Assembly (NCBI GenBank): GCA_024220525.1
Contig: JAMYWO010000086.1
Coordinates: 42,875-82,854 of the forward strand
Origin: Cochliopodium minus
Taxonomy: Eukaryota > Discosea > Himatismenida > Cochliopodiidae
DNA: 39,980 bases
Reading direction: 5' to 3'
The notes under the pieces are model-generated. The model made no database searches. It was given only the letters and a program-made list of their open reading frames with translations, and was not told the DNA's origin. Of the stretch, positions 22,361 to 33,018 are shown piece after piece (positions within the stretch are counted from its first letter, which is position 1; each line of letters starts with the position of its first letter). The position numbers and the translations under genes are program-made.

Positions 22361-24485
22361 CTTGAAAAGAAAATATTAAAATTAAATAAATTGTCAAGTT
22401 TTTTCTTAAAATAACATTACCCCTGAAATTTAAATTCTCCTTCGTTTTCGTAAAAATAAGCAGTTTTGGCCCATTTTCAAAATTTGCATAAATTTCAGTT
22501 CCTCCAAAAAATAGATTCAATTTAAGATTGTCACTGTAGGTTTTGAGGGGTATATAGTGATCAGTGAACTTCATTTTTTTCTTTTTTTCAGAATATTTGT
22601 GCAGATAAATTTGATAATTATTTTTTTCGTTATTTTTTAGCTTTAATTCGATTGCAACTTTAAAATCATGCTCCACATTTCCTTTTTTGATTTCTTTGAC
22701 AGAAAATATTTCATTTTCAATGGAATCTTTCTTTGTAGAAAGGTGATAGTTTTCAATCCATCTCATAATCTTATATTTTTCATTATTAAATTCAAAGTGG
22801 TCAAAAGGATAACAAGATCCACAAACTACCGCAACTTGATTTTCAAATGGGGTTTTCAATTGTATCTTTCTACCCCCATAGTTGTCATTTTTTTCAAAGA
22901 TATTTCTGAGAGAATTTATTAGAATTTCAGAACTAGAAAACCCTCCAACACATATTATATTTTCAATGGAAACATGATTTAATAATGTTTTGTTGATATA
23001 TTTCTTGCTTTTGTAAATTGATTCTTCGTAGAAAGAAACCAATTTTTCTTTTGGAATTTTGAGGCGAGTATTTCTTGGAATAAAAAAAGTGTTGATGTTT
23101 TCTTCTTTGAATTTGAAGGAATCCAAAAAATAGTTTGGAAAATCCATAAAATAATTATTTGTTTCGTCGAAATAACGATGTTTTACTTCTGACCACTTGT
23201 TGTAAAAGTCGGAGAAAATGATTTGTGTTTTGAAATTTTCGAAAAAAACTTCAAAGGAATCAGTGATGTCCAGCAAAGAATGAAACCATTTCATAAATGC
23301 AAGATCAACAACACTTCCTCCTTCACATCCTCCTATTGAAGGTCCTAACTGTCTCAACACTTTAGTTTTTGATTCTAAAATGAAACAAGAAATGTCGATT
23401 GTCCCTCCTCCTGCATCAAAAATCATGAAAGGCTTGTCCACTAAGATCATGTTTTTGCACCTTGGATTGTGAATCACATGGTTTATTGCTGCTTCTGATT
23501 CTATCATTATTTCAAACTTCTTCTCATCCACTTCTTTCGTTTTAATGATTCCTGCCTTGAATATGCATTCTCTCATTAAATTTTTTTGTCCTATACCCCA
23601 AATAGCAGGCACCTAAATGTGAATTCCAAAAAATGGAATCAAAAAAAAATTCAATGTCAATTTGAAAATCTTTAATTGTAAGAAATTTCTTGGCCCATAT
23701 CTATTTATATCATATGGATTTCAAGAATAATGGATTGTATAATTTCAATCATTATTTCATTATTTCATTTTAAAAATGAAAATTTTTTTGTGAGAATTTA
23801 ATCTTAGCCATATAATTTGGATTAATTTTATATTTCAACATAAGGTACTATATAATGGATGAATGAGATATTATCGTTATATAGATCCAATTACTAACAA
23901 ATTTTCAATTCGCAAATTAATATTATCTCCTATTGGATTCTAACAATATTCTTTTTGAATTGAAATAATTGAACTAAAAATATTTAAATTTATTTTATGA
24001 TTATTTTTGCATTAATTAAACTGAAATAATTACATTAATGTTTTTGTCCTTTCATTTTAAGATATTAGAAAAAATTTTACGGTAAGAATAAACTTTGTAT
24101 GTTCTGCTATTTGATATCCTTGATTTATAGTTATTTCATTTTCAATTTCTATCTTTAAAAATCTCAAATAATCAGTGACTAATTTTTTGATCAGCTTCAA
24201 TTCCATGTATGATTTTTTCTTGTACAAATCCATCTTAAAGTTTCTAAAAACAACATAATTTTCCTCTCCTTCCAAATTCCTAAGAAAATTGATTGCATCC
24301 AAACCCCATTTCCTTGGTATCATTTCTTCTCCTCTCTTCTCATAGATCAAAAGGGTATCATTTTTGTATATTACTTCATTTCCAGTGTATTTTTGGAAGG
24401 TAATAGATTCTCCATCAATGAATTTGAAGGAAAATCCTGATTTTTCTGTCCCAAAATCAATTCCAATTATTTCAACATTCCTCAT
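20787..24485 (-). CDS. HSPA12-like Hsp70 family protein with a tandem repeated-exon tail
   Basis: Twelve exons join in phase to about 916 residues: 24485-24081, 23612-22421, ten cassette exons between 22360 and 20929, stop at 20787. The ATPase part shows the phosphate-1 motif IIGIDFGTEKSGFSFKF, then ILTVPAIWGIG across the first junction (the HSPA12 VPAIW signature). Phosphate-2 is FDAGGGTIDISCF and the adenosine motif is IICVGGFSSSEILI. HSPA12 proteins are Hsp70-like ATPases lacking a classical substrate domain (family knowledge). After about residue 533 the protein becomes a run of acidic 34-48-residue repeats (core LEEKDEFIDSNNN), each on its own exon, ending LLEENISDEMGF. The repeats look disordered; their function is unknown. 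The start is the ATG of MRNVEIIGIDFG. The duplicate at 27586 begins further upstream in frame. Confidence 0.85.
23613..24080 (-). other. Large first intron of the Hsp70-like gene
   Basis: A 468-bp intron, much longer than its neighbours, between ILT and VPAIW. It is AT-rich with no recognisable coding. The part from about 23915 belongs to the duplicated block also present at 27008. Confidence 0.75.
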
Positions 24486-24598
24486 CCTTTTTAATTTTTA
24501 AATTTTAAATTTGAATTTCATATTTGGCTTCATATTCTTCAATAATCAATCTCCTCACAAAAGGGTGATTCTTTAAAATTTGTAAAAAGAAATATAAA
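24486..24598. promoter_or_regulatory. Compact bidirectional promoter region, Hsp70-like / F-box
   Basis: Only 113 bp separate two divergent starts. The same arrangement recurs in the duplicate (27587-27626, where the Hsp70-like frame extends further upstream). The minus strand here still carries a remnant of that longer N-terminus (EEYEAKYEIQ). Confidence 0.45.
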
Positions 24599-24908
24599 AT
24601 GGAAAATATTTTCTCAAGTTTGTCCTTTAACAATATCCCAAAAAAAAAGCCAATTCAAAAAAATGCAACCAAAAATACTCAATCCAAACCCATTAAAAAT
24701 CCATCAAAGAAAAATTCTCAATCAAAGAAAGGTTGGAAGGCTATAAGCACCGAAACCTATTCTTCCAAAGTGAAATTAAGAAAAGAGAAATACACCAGGA
24801 ATATTCTTTCAACGATAGAAGAGAATAGGGTGCATAATCATCAAGTATTCTCCAAATATATCCCCAAAAATGTTTTATTCGAGATATTGAAACATATGGA
24901 TGGAATTG
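24599..24908 (+). CDS. F-box protein, N-terminal part, cut at the N
   Basis: It opens MENIFSSLSFNNIPKKKP, followed by a Lys/Asn/Ser-rich basic stretch and the beginning of an F-box: KYIPKNVLFEILKHMDGI. The frame is interrupted by the N at 24909. The duplicate at 27627 shows how the box continues (DLFRMIGVSKAWKSL). F-box proteins recruit substrates to SCF ubiquitin ligases through Skp1 (family knowledge); the substrate part is not visible. It is divergent from the Hsp70-like gene. Confidence 0.68.
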
Positions 24909-24909
24909 N
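24909..24909. other. Single N: probable contig join
   Basis: The left side matches the duplicate at 27935, and the right side is unrelated to it. The coding frame is lost here. Confidence 0.75.
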
Positions 24910-25050
24910 CTCGGAAATCAAGAAACAACTCCAAACAGAGTAGAACTGATCAATCTCTTTAAAATGAAAATTAGAATTTATGAACAAAACCACCTCGAAT
25001 ACACGAGAAAATCCCTGAAACAAGTAACCCATTCACAACTCTCAAAGTAA
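24910..25050 (+). CDS. C-terminal fragment of an unknown protein
   Basis: A 46-codon open frame runs from the N to a TAA: NQETTPNRVELINLFKMK, IRIYEQNHLEYTRKSLKQ, ending HSQLSK. Its composition (basic, helical, no low-complexity filler) is coding-like. It need not belong to the F-box gene because of the join. I do not recognise the family. Confidence 0.4.
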   Translation, partial: LGNQETTPNRVELINLFKMKIRIYEQNHLEYTRKSLKQVTHSQLSK

Positions 25051-25728
25051 TGTTTTTTCACCATCTCCAAAAACAATCTTGTTCACTTTAGAGACAACAC
25101 AATGTACAATTTTTTTCAAAAAAAAACAAAAAAAAAAAAATCAAAAAAAAAAAAAAACAATTTTCCAAACACTTATGCAGTGGTTTATTTCTACATATCT
25201 ACAGTATTCAAAAGTATAAGATAAAAAAGAAAAAAGAAGGTGACATTGAAATCCCTTGGAAGGGGAAGGCCAACATAATCCATCGGAGTATATAATTATG
25301 GAAGAGATTTATATTGATACATTCTTACTTCAATCAAACAAAATTTTATATCCGCCAATAAGATGAGCAACAAATAAAAAAGATTAAAAAAATAGATTTG
25401 GGACTTTTTCAAAGGTATTGGTGATAAATATAATGATGACGAAAAACATCAAGCTAAGAATTAGATAAGTATGTCATGTGAATAAATACAGTTATTTGAT
25501 TGCAGACATCTAATCACCATTAATAGTATTCAAATTTTATTATCAATTAAAATAAATAAAAAAAAATGAAGCTATTTTCCAAAAAAAAATACTTTAATAA
25601 AGTATTTTTTAAAAACAATAAAAATACTATATTCAACATGAAGATCCAAAACTATTCCCCAAGATAAGTTATTTGGTAATTTTTCGAATTTAACAAATTA
25701 TATAATTTATATTTGCTTCATCTTTCAG
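25051..25728. other. Non-coding stretch, nothing recognised
   Basis: AT-rich with poly-A runs near 25110-25160. A slightly GC-richer patch near 25240-25285 (AATCCCTTGGAAGGGGAAGG) stands out but has no open frame or clear hairpin family. Confidence 0.5.
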
Positions 25729-26402
25729 AATCTGCACTTGATATATCTCCTGAGGAAATAGTGAAAAAAATGGAATCAAACAAGCAATTGGTGCAAGTTA
25801 TTAATAATAAATATTACATTGTACCATACCCAGTTACATCTGCTGAAGAATTAAAAAGGTTAGATATGGAGGGAAAATTGATGAAATTGGAACCAGAAAT
25901 GAGTATATTAGATGATCATTTGAAGACATTTAATGATGGTAGTAATATCATAGAATTGGTTGATGAAAACAAAAAAAATTTGATTCCTGAAACTCAAGCT
26001 ACAGTAACATTCAAAGATAAAAAATGGCTTTTTACATACAAGGGATATCGAAGAACTGATGAAGGACAAGTCTGGAACAAATTGGAGATCAGATGCCCCA
26101 ATGATGGATTCAAATACACTGATAGACCAACTGTAGAAAAGATAGTCAAACATCATAATCGCTTTAATTTTTCATCTTTGGATCTTTCTTCATTGATCAC
26201 AAACAATCAAATTCCATTTATCACTAAATTATCCCAAAATCTTCAAGCTAATACTCGCTTTCTCTACAATCTCCAAGACAGAAGAATGGACATTCTTTTT
26301 AGAGTTGAAAATAGACGCATTCTTGAAATTTCCTTCGAGCCTGGATATCCAATAGATGCTGAGGAAAATGCAAAGGCAAACTACAAATTATATACAATTT
26401 AA
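25729..26402 (+). CDS. Orphan 3' exon of an unknown protein
   Basis: A clear acceptor (TTCATCTTTCAG) precedes a 224-residue open frame with normal codon use: SALDISPEEIVKKMESNKQ, then VTFKDKKWLFTYKGYRR, EIRCPNDGFKYTDRP, RFLYNLQDRRMDILF and a terminal YKLYTI. Residues look globular, mixed alpha/beta, without repeats or membrane helices. No upstream exon was found between the N and the acceptor, so the 5' part is either lost or in distant sequence. An internal ATG (MESNKQLVQVINN) could be used instead. I do not recognise the family. Confidence 0.55.
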
Positions 26403-26428
26403 ATACAAATATTTTAATAATACAATAG

Positions 26429-26490
26429 ACATGTACAAATTTTACAACTTTGTGAGCGGATAATAATTTATAACTAACAAACTTTAAACA
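26429..26490. repeat. Palindromic interspersed repeat, copy 1
   Basis: The block starts ACATGTACAAATTTTACAAC, then TTTGTGAGCGGATA and CTAACAAACTTTAAAC. It matches 37841-37905 closely, so it is a dispersed repeat. It begins 26 bp after a stop codon. See the fuller copy. Confidence 0.65.
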
Positions 26491-26559
26491 TCTCTAATAA
26501 CACAAAAGAATAATTTAATGATATATTAAAGAAAAATAGATGTAAACTGTGGTGAATGT

Positions 26560-26990
26560 GCGGATACCTAATTTCTCATTTAAATTAAATAAAGTGGATT
26601 CTTTAAATGCTTTATTTCCAGCAACAGATATAGGATAGTGGTCGTGTATTTGTTTAATTTCCTCATAAACTGATTTAATATGTGGTACAATTTCTTAAAA
26701 TGATTTAGTGACCAAACTAAATGCCCAAGCATATGAACCGACATCAATAATAAGTATATGATAAAATTCATCATTGTTGCTACCATACCTATTAATATCC
26801 ATCACATCCATTTTCATCCCCAAAATACATTAGTTGTATTATTGTTTAGGTACATTTTCTTTGAACTCTTTGATTAACTTTTTGTTTCTCATAAAAAGAT
26901 TCAACTTTATTCATTTTTGTCTGTTTGTTCCTCGTTCTTGACCCATTTGACGATGCCACTAAATGTAGCTTTTCTAATCTGGATTTCGAA
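26560..26990 (-). mobile_element. Fossil of an integrase-bearing element
   Basis: On the minus strand, conceptual translation of part of this stretch resembles an rve-type (DDE) integrase core, for example HILIIDVGSYAWAF. This core is shared by LTR retroelements, Polintons and some DNA transposons. The family cannot be settled from this piece. It is broken in several places and looks old. It lies inside the segment that separates the two duplicate blocks. Confidence 0.5.
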
Positions 26991-27007
26991 GTTGTCCTCA
27001 ATCACAA

Positions 27008-27935
27008 ATAAATATTATCTCCTTCTATTGGATTCTAACAATATTCTTTTGAATTGAAATAATTGAACTGAAATAATTGCATGAATGTTTTTTTTCTCCT
27101 TTCATTTTAAGATATTAGAAAAAATTTTACAGTAAGAATAAACTTTGTATGTTCTGCTATTTGATATCCTTGATTAGTTATTTCATTTTCAATTTCTATC
27201 TTCAAAAATCTCAAATAATCAGTGACCAATTTTTTGATCAGCTTCAATTCCATGTATGATTTTTTCTTGTACAAATCCATCTTAAAGTTTCTAAAAACAA
27301 CATAATTTTCCTCTCCTTCCAAATTCCTAAGAAAATTGATTGCATCCAAACCCCATTTCCTTGGTATCATTTCTTCTCCTCTCTTCTCATAGATCAAAAG
27401 GGTATCATTTTTGTATATTACTTCATTTCCAGTGTATTTTTGGAAGGTAATAGATTCTCCATCAATGAATTTGAAGGAAAATCCTGATTTTTCTGTCCCA
27501 AAATCAATTCCAATTATTTCAACTTTCCTATTCTTTTGAATTTCATATTTGGCTTCATATTCTGCAAGACTTAATCTCTCATTCACAATAGTGTGATTCT
27601 TTAAAATTTATGAAAAGAAATATAAAATGGAAAATATTTTCTCAAGTTTGTCATTGAATAATATCCCAAAAAAAAGCCCATTCAAAAAAATGCAACCAAA
27701 AATACTCAATCCAAACCCATTAAAAATCCATCAAAGAAAAATTTTCAATCAAAGAAAGGTTGGAAGGCTATAAGCACCGAAAGCTATTCTTCCAAAGTGA
27801 AATTAAGAAAAGAGAAATACACCAGGAATATTCTTTCAACGATAGAAGAGAATAGGGAGCATAATCATCAAGTATTCTCCAAATATATCCCCAAAAATGT
27901 TTTATTCGAGATATTGAAACATATGGATGGAATTG
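27008..27935. repeat. Segmental duplication, copy 2
   Basis: Matches 23915-24908 with few differences. It carries the first exon of the Hsp70-like gene (minus) and the start of the F-box gene (plus) in the same divergent layout, with a shorter shared spacer. Confidence 0.88.
27131..27586 (-). pseudogene. Truncated duplicate of the Hsp70-like first exon
   Basis: 152 codons from MNERLSLAEYEAKYEIQKNR through IIGIDFGTEKSGFSFKF to KFILT at an intact donor (ACT/GTAAAA). It is nearly identical to the first exon at 24485-24081, but no counterpart of the second exon (VPAIWGIG onward) follows in the next kilobase. Without phosphate-2 and adenosine motifs it cannot be a working ATPase, so I call it a truncated duplicate. 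Its longer N-terminus may be the ancestral start. Confidence 0.75.
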
Positions 27936-28051
27936 ATTTGTTCAGAATGATTGGTGTAAGCAAGGCATGGAAATCTCTTAGTAAAAATAAATTTAAAAAT
28001 TCATATATTACCATCATATCCACCCAATACAACATATCCATTCTTTCTTGA
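27627..28051 (+). pseudogene. Duplicate F-box gene with a frame break near its start
   Basis: It opens like copy 1 (MENIFSSLSLNNIPKK), but the A-run after ATATCCC is one base shorter, which shifts the frame and leads to an early stop. Further on the correct frame continues openly from about 27797: KYIPKNVLFEILKHMDGI then DLFRMIGVSKAWKSLSKN, a complete F-box, ending TQYNISILS. A homopolymer sequencing error would give the same picture, so this copy may be functional. No substrate-binding domain follows. Confidence 0.65.
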
Positions 28052-28197
28052 AAAAACTTTTTTTGATTAGTTTTGAATATTAACCAATAATTAAAAGAGA
28101 AAACTTTATTCTTAAAATCCAATTCCAAAAAAGAAAGATAAATTTTATATAAAGATAAATTCAGTTTAATTTTAATTATTTACAGAATATTTTCCTC

Positions 28198-31100
28198 TTA
28201 TAGATTCAATATCAAAAAATTTTTGAGTTTTTTGATTTGATTTTTTGTATCATGAGACAAAACATAATTGCAATCTTTGATAGCCAATTCATAATTTTTG
28301 ATTTGGTAATAGCATTCTGCTCTTTCGATCAAAACATCCATTTTCATTAAAGTAAATTTAGAGTATGAGAGAGCCTTTCCAAAAAAATGAATTGCTTCCT
28401 CATAATTTTTTTGGATCATTCTAAGTTTTCCACTCTTGAGGTAATGGTAAAAGTTTGAATAGTTCTCAGCAAAATTTCTTTTTTCAAAGTTTTTAGTCTT
28501 TCTTTTCATAATAATGAGTTCAATTTTTTCAATTTCATCAGATAAAGTTTTATCAAGTTGTTTAGATAATCCCAAAAAGTATAAACTTTCTTTGAATTTG
28601 TTCATTCCAAAAAGAGATTTTCCAAGAAGAAAATATCCATTACTATTGTTCTTATCTATTTCAATGCATTTTTCAGAATCTTTGAAAGCGTTTTCAAAAT
28701 CAGAAATTTCTAAATAGCATATTGCTCTGTTTTGATAATTTTCATAAGTTTCAAACAAATTGATGGCCTCAGAAAGGAGAAGAATGGCTTTTTTTCCAAA
28801 TAATTTTTCAGACTGTTCAAAAAATAGTTTGGATTTGTTAAAGTTGTTGATAATTTGATGGATCTGATCTAAATTTTTCAAACTGAAATCGATCCCTTGT
28901 TTTTCAAAATACATTTTAATACCAGCACCAAACTTGTGGACGAGATCTTGTTGCATGAAATTGATTTTCCTCATGTGGAGAGAGGGATTCATATTTATTC
29001 CAATAGAGAGAAAATATTTGATCATTTCTACATTATTTTCATTGAAAAAAGCATAGTGATAAGGTTTGCAACCAAAATTGTCTTCCAAGTTAATATCCTG
29101 TCCAATAGAGATTAGATATTTGATTATTTTTATATTTTTTTCATTTTTATTCAGCAAACAAGAACAATGAAGAGGACTGTCTCCGAATTTTGTCAAAATA
29201 ATTTCAATATCATTTGAAACCAAATATTTCAACACAGAAACACTTGAATTATTCATTGCCGCTAGATGCAATGAATTGTTTGAAAAAATATCTTTTTGAT
29301 TGATATCACATTTTTTCCTCAACAAATACTCTAATATTTCAATGTTAGTGTTGGTATGACTAGTCACCAAAAGAGGGACATTATTGTGATTATCTCTAGA
29401 ATTTATGTCCAACTTGACTTCTTCAATTAAATATTTCACTACTTCCACATTTTTGTTGTATCTACAAGCATAAGTGAGGGGAGAACTTCCACTCAAGTTT
29501 ATTGCATTCATTTCGAATCCTTTTTCAAATAAAAATTTAATTATTTGGATGTTCTTGTTTATGCAAGCGAAATGTACAAAGTAAGAATTGCTTTTTGAGA
29601 ATTTCATATTCTTTACTTCTAAATTAGATATCAAAAACATTATCAATTCTGTGGTACTTGAATTGCTGAAAAACTGAAGAATCCAATCTTCGTTCATATC
29701 TTTCAAAATACTTATCAATGTATTTTTATTTTTTTCATTAAAAAATTCTTCAAAACAAAGGCATATCTGTTTAGAAATCAAGTTATATGAACTACTTTTT
29801 ATTTTAGGACGAGCATTCAAGTCACCAAAAATCAAAGTAAAATAGAATTGAAAGAGATCTTCTCTTTTTCTCAGAAAATAAGATAAAAGAGGAGGGATCG
29901 TTGTAGAAAAACACAATTCAATTTTTGCTTTTTCAACCCATTTTATAATTTCATTTTTTTTGTTGTCTTTGATAATCATTTTTTTCATTCTTTTTGAACA
30001 AAAATATTCTTGGAATAAAAAGTGAGAAAATTCAAAAGTGAAACGATCAGAAACATCGAATTTTTTTTTGTTATTATTATTTTTGAAAATTCCACATCTT
30101 TTCATTGTATCAATTATATTATTTCTTTCAATTAATTTTTCTTTGTTGGTTAGTTTCTGATAAGATTTTGATGTTGCCAATACTTTGATTACTTCTTTTT
30201 CAGTAAAACTGAATTTTTTGTTTTTAAAAGTTTCAAGTGAGATTTTTTCAATAATTTTTAGGGATTTTGATCTCAAAATTTCTTCATCAATGTTCTTTTG
30301 GAATAGAATTTTGAACACAGATTTGTAAACATCGCCTAATTTGCAAAATTCTCTTTCAAAATTGTCGTATTCTCTATTTTCAACGATAAGACAAATTATT
30401 TCAAGAAACAAAGGTGTTGAACATAGAGATTTGATTAACTCGTTTTCAGAAAATTTAATAGTTCTTTCAACAAATATTTGGTTGATTTCATTGTTTTCAG
30501 TGAAATATTTTAGAAGAAAACTATTGATACCTTCTTCTTCAAATCCAGTAATTAGTAAATTCATTTCCCACTTTGGAGGTTTCTTAATGATAGGCCTTGA
30601 TGTGACCAACAATTTTTTGTAAAGTGTATTATCATTTAGAGATTCTTTCAGCTTGTTGATGTTTTTGTTTTGGGTAGATAGAATTTCAAATTCATCCAAA
30701 CCATCCAAAATCAACAAGATTTTCCCTTTTTGATTCAATTCATAAATCAAATCTTTTATTTTTTGTAATTTTGAAGAATTGAATCTTTGTTTAAAATATT
30801 TTTTGATCACCCAATTAAAAATAGAGGAGCAGCTTTCATCTACTTCTTTAAAGTCAACGTAGAAAGCCAAATCAAATTCACTTTTCCAAATTGAACCATT
30901 CAATACTTGTCTAAACAAGAATCTAGAAATTGTAGATTTTCCAATTCCAGCTTTTCCTTGAATAAAAACCCTTTTGATTTTACTATTATCAAATATTTTC
31001 ATTAAATCTATCTTTTTTCCAATTTCTGATTGTATTTCCTCGAAATGTTCTGAGGCAAATTTTTTAATTTCTTCATCCAAACGTAACTCTCTCAACTGAA

Positions 31101-32575
31101 GTGGAACAAAAGCATTCAAAATTTTTCTTTCCTTTTGATCATCAATAGAAGAAATTTCAATGTTCCCTTCAAATTCTTTCAAAAACATTTTTATTTCTTT
31201 CAAAAGCAAATTCTGATCTTTTGAATTATAGGTTTCTATCGATTCTTTCATTTCTTGCTTCTTCAAATTGAATAGGATCTTTGAATTTGCGATGTGACAG
31301 GGAGTATCAAAGATGGAATAATTTCTCATAATCAAAGGTATCCCAACCAAATCGATATTGTTATTGCAAATACTTCCAAACATTGGAAAATCCAAACGAA
31401 TATTCTTGCTTTCATTTTCTTGGTTCATCAAATCCCTTATCTTGTTTACAATTTCTTTGGGAGTGAATATGCTTGAATTATCCTGATCTCTGAGAACCTT
31501 TTCTAAAAAATAAGAAAAATTGCTTCTCCAGACTCCATTCTTTTTCTTCTCAATAGATTCATTTCCCTTGCTGCTTGAAGTAATGCACCAGATACCTTTG
31601 TGATAAGAATTCACAATGATATCTTTTATTTCATTGATTAATGGATTTGATCCCAAAACGTTCCCTGAAAAACAACAATCTAATATTATTAAATTGTGTT
31701 TGTATCCCATTTTCAAAATGATGTCTCTCAGTTCGGAAAATTCAATACCTCCCCTTTGAGGATTGATAATGTTAAAGTCAACACAGCAAAGATAAAATTC
31801 CTCTTTATTTTCACTTATGATATTGGTGATGCCATGTCCAGAAAAGTAAAAGATCATTAAACTCCTGTCATCCTCTGTCAAATCATCTTTCTTTTCATAT
31901 TTTCTCAATAATCTGATCATTTCTTTCTTTGTAAGATTGAATTTCTTTTCTTTGACTTGATAATTTCTTTCCACAAAACATTCTCCAATAGTGTCACAAT
32001 CGTTGATGGATGCATTCAATATATCTTTTTTATGTTTATAATTATTATTTCCAAAAATAAAAGCATCCACTTTATCATAAAGCATGAATTTTATTTTCTT
32101 GTTTGGCACTGCAGTAATGTAAGGTTTTATTTCATCTTCAGCACTACTTTCAAGATCAGACTCTGCTAAACTTCCATCAGATGCAGTTGAAGCTTCTTCC
32201 GAAAAAAGATCCTCTGATTCCATCTTCTTGGTAAGTGTATCTTCTTCAATCTCAATAGTATCTTCTTTGTTTATTTTTATAAATTTTTCCTTAATTTCAC
32301 CGAATAAAAATTTATCCTCCTACAATTAATAAAATTAAATTTTAAATTTCCGGGTTTAAATTTTAGATGAATTTGAATTTTACCTTTATAATATCCCATT
32401 GATTTGAAATACTATAGAATGATTGTTTGTTGATTCCCAATTGATAGATATCCCTCTGATAATTTTCAAAAGAAAAAGAATTATCCTTAACGAGTTTAGA
32501 AAACCAAGATATCAACCCATTATTTGACAAATTATCTAAAAATTCTTTAATGGCTGGATTAAACTCCACATTCAT
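28198..32575 (-). CDS. NLR-like protein: caspase-type protease, NACHT NTPase, ankyrin repeats, TPR
   Basis: Two exons (32575-32384 and 32319-28198) join in phase to 1437 residues. Residues 1-64 are a small helical segment of unclear fold, followed by an acidic Ser/Glu-rich linker. A C14 (caspase/metacaspase-like) domain spans about 146-390, with catalytic His in IFYFSGHG (near 226) and Cys in LIILDCCFSG (near 280). A NACHT domain spans about 512-700: Walker A IQGKAGIGKST, Walker B KILLILDGLDEFE, LLVTSRP, and CSTPLFLEI. A helical region leads to ankyrin repeats at about 976-1181 (GSSPLTYACRYNKNVEVVKY, NSLHLAAMNN) and TPRs at about 1226-1436. By analogy with NLRs, ligand sensing by the repeats would drive NACHT oligomerisation and activate the protease, with cell death or defence as outcome. 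The role is inferred; the domains are directly visible. Confidence 0.92.
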
Positions 32576-33018
32576 TTTTTTTTATTTTTAATTACATAAA
32601 TTTTAAGATTTAATTTGGCACTGCTATTATGAAATAAATTTGAGGAAACATTTATATTTTGGTGAATATTAGTTATACAAATTTGTTTTTTTATTTTAGT
32701 CAATTTTGTCAAAATGAATTTATATAGGCTTATATATTTTAATATATCTATGTGAAATATAAATTAAAACGAATTGAAACTTCTAGAAAAAGTATTCTAT
32801 ATTTTGTCTAAAATGATGTTAACATCATATAATTTAACAAAAACTACAAAAGAAAAAAAAATTTCCTTCAGTAAATTTAATTTATTTCGTTTTTAAAATA
32901 ATTTTCATAGAGTACAATTTGAGCATGATCAAATATCGATATGAAATGTGAATAAAAAAGTTTTAATGAATCAATCAAGTTCTAATTATTTTTTTTTGGT
33001 TTTGTTTTTCCAGTGAAA
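32576..33018. other. Intergenic, nothing recognised
   Basis: AT-rich spacer upstream of the NLR-like gene and downstream of the macrodomain gene. It presumably holds the NLR-like promoter. No repeat or RNA gene was seen. Confidence 0.5.

Larger units (their letters stand above)
23915..24908. repeat. Segmental duplication, copy 1
   Basis: Close match to 27008-27935, covering the end of the Hsp70-like first intron, its first exon, the shared promoter and the start of the F-box gene. The copy ends exactly at the N at 24909, so the contig probably broke at the repeat. Confidence 0.88.
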
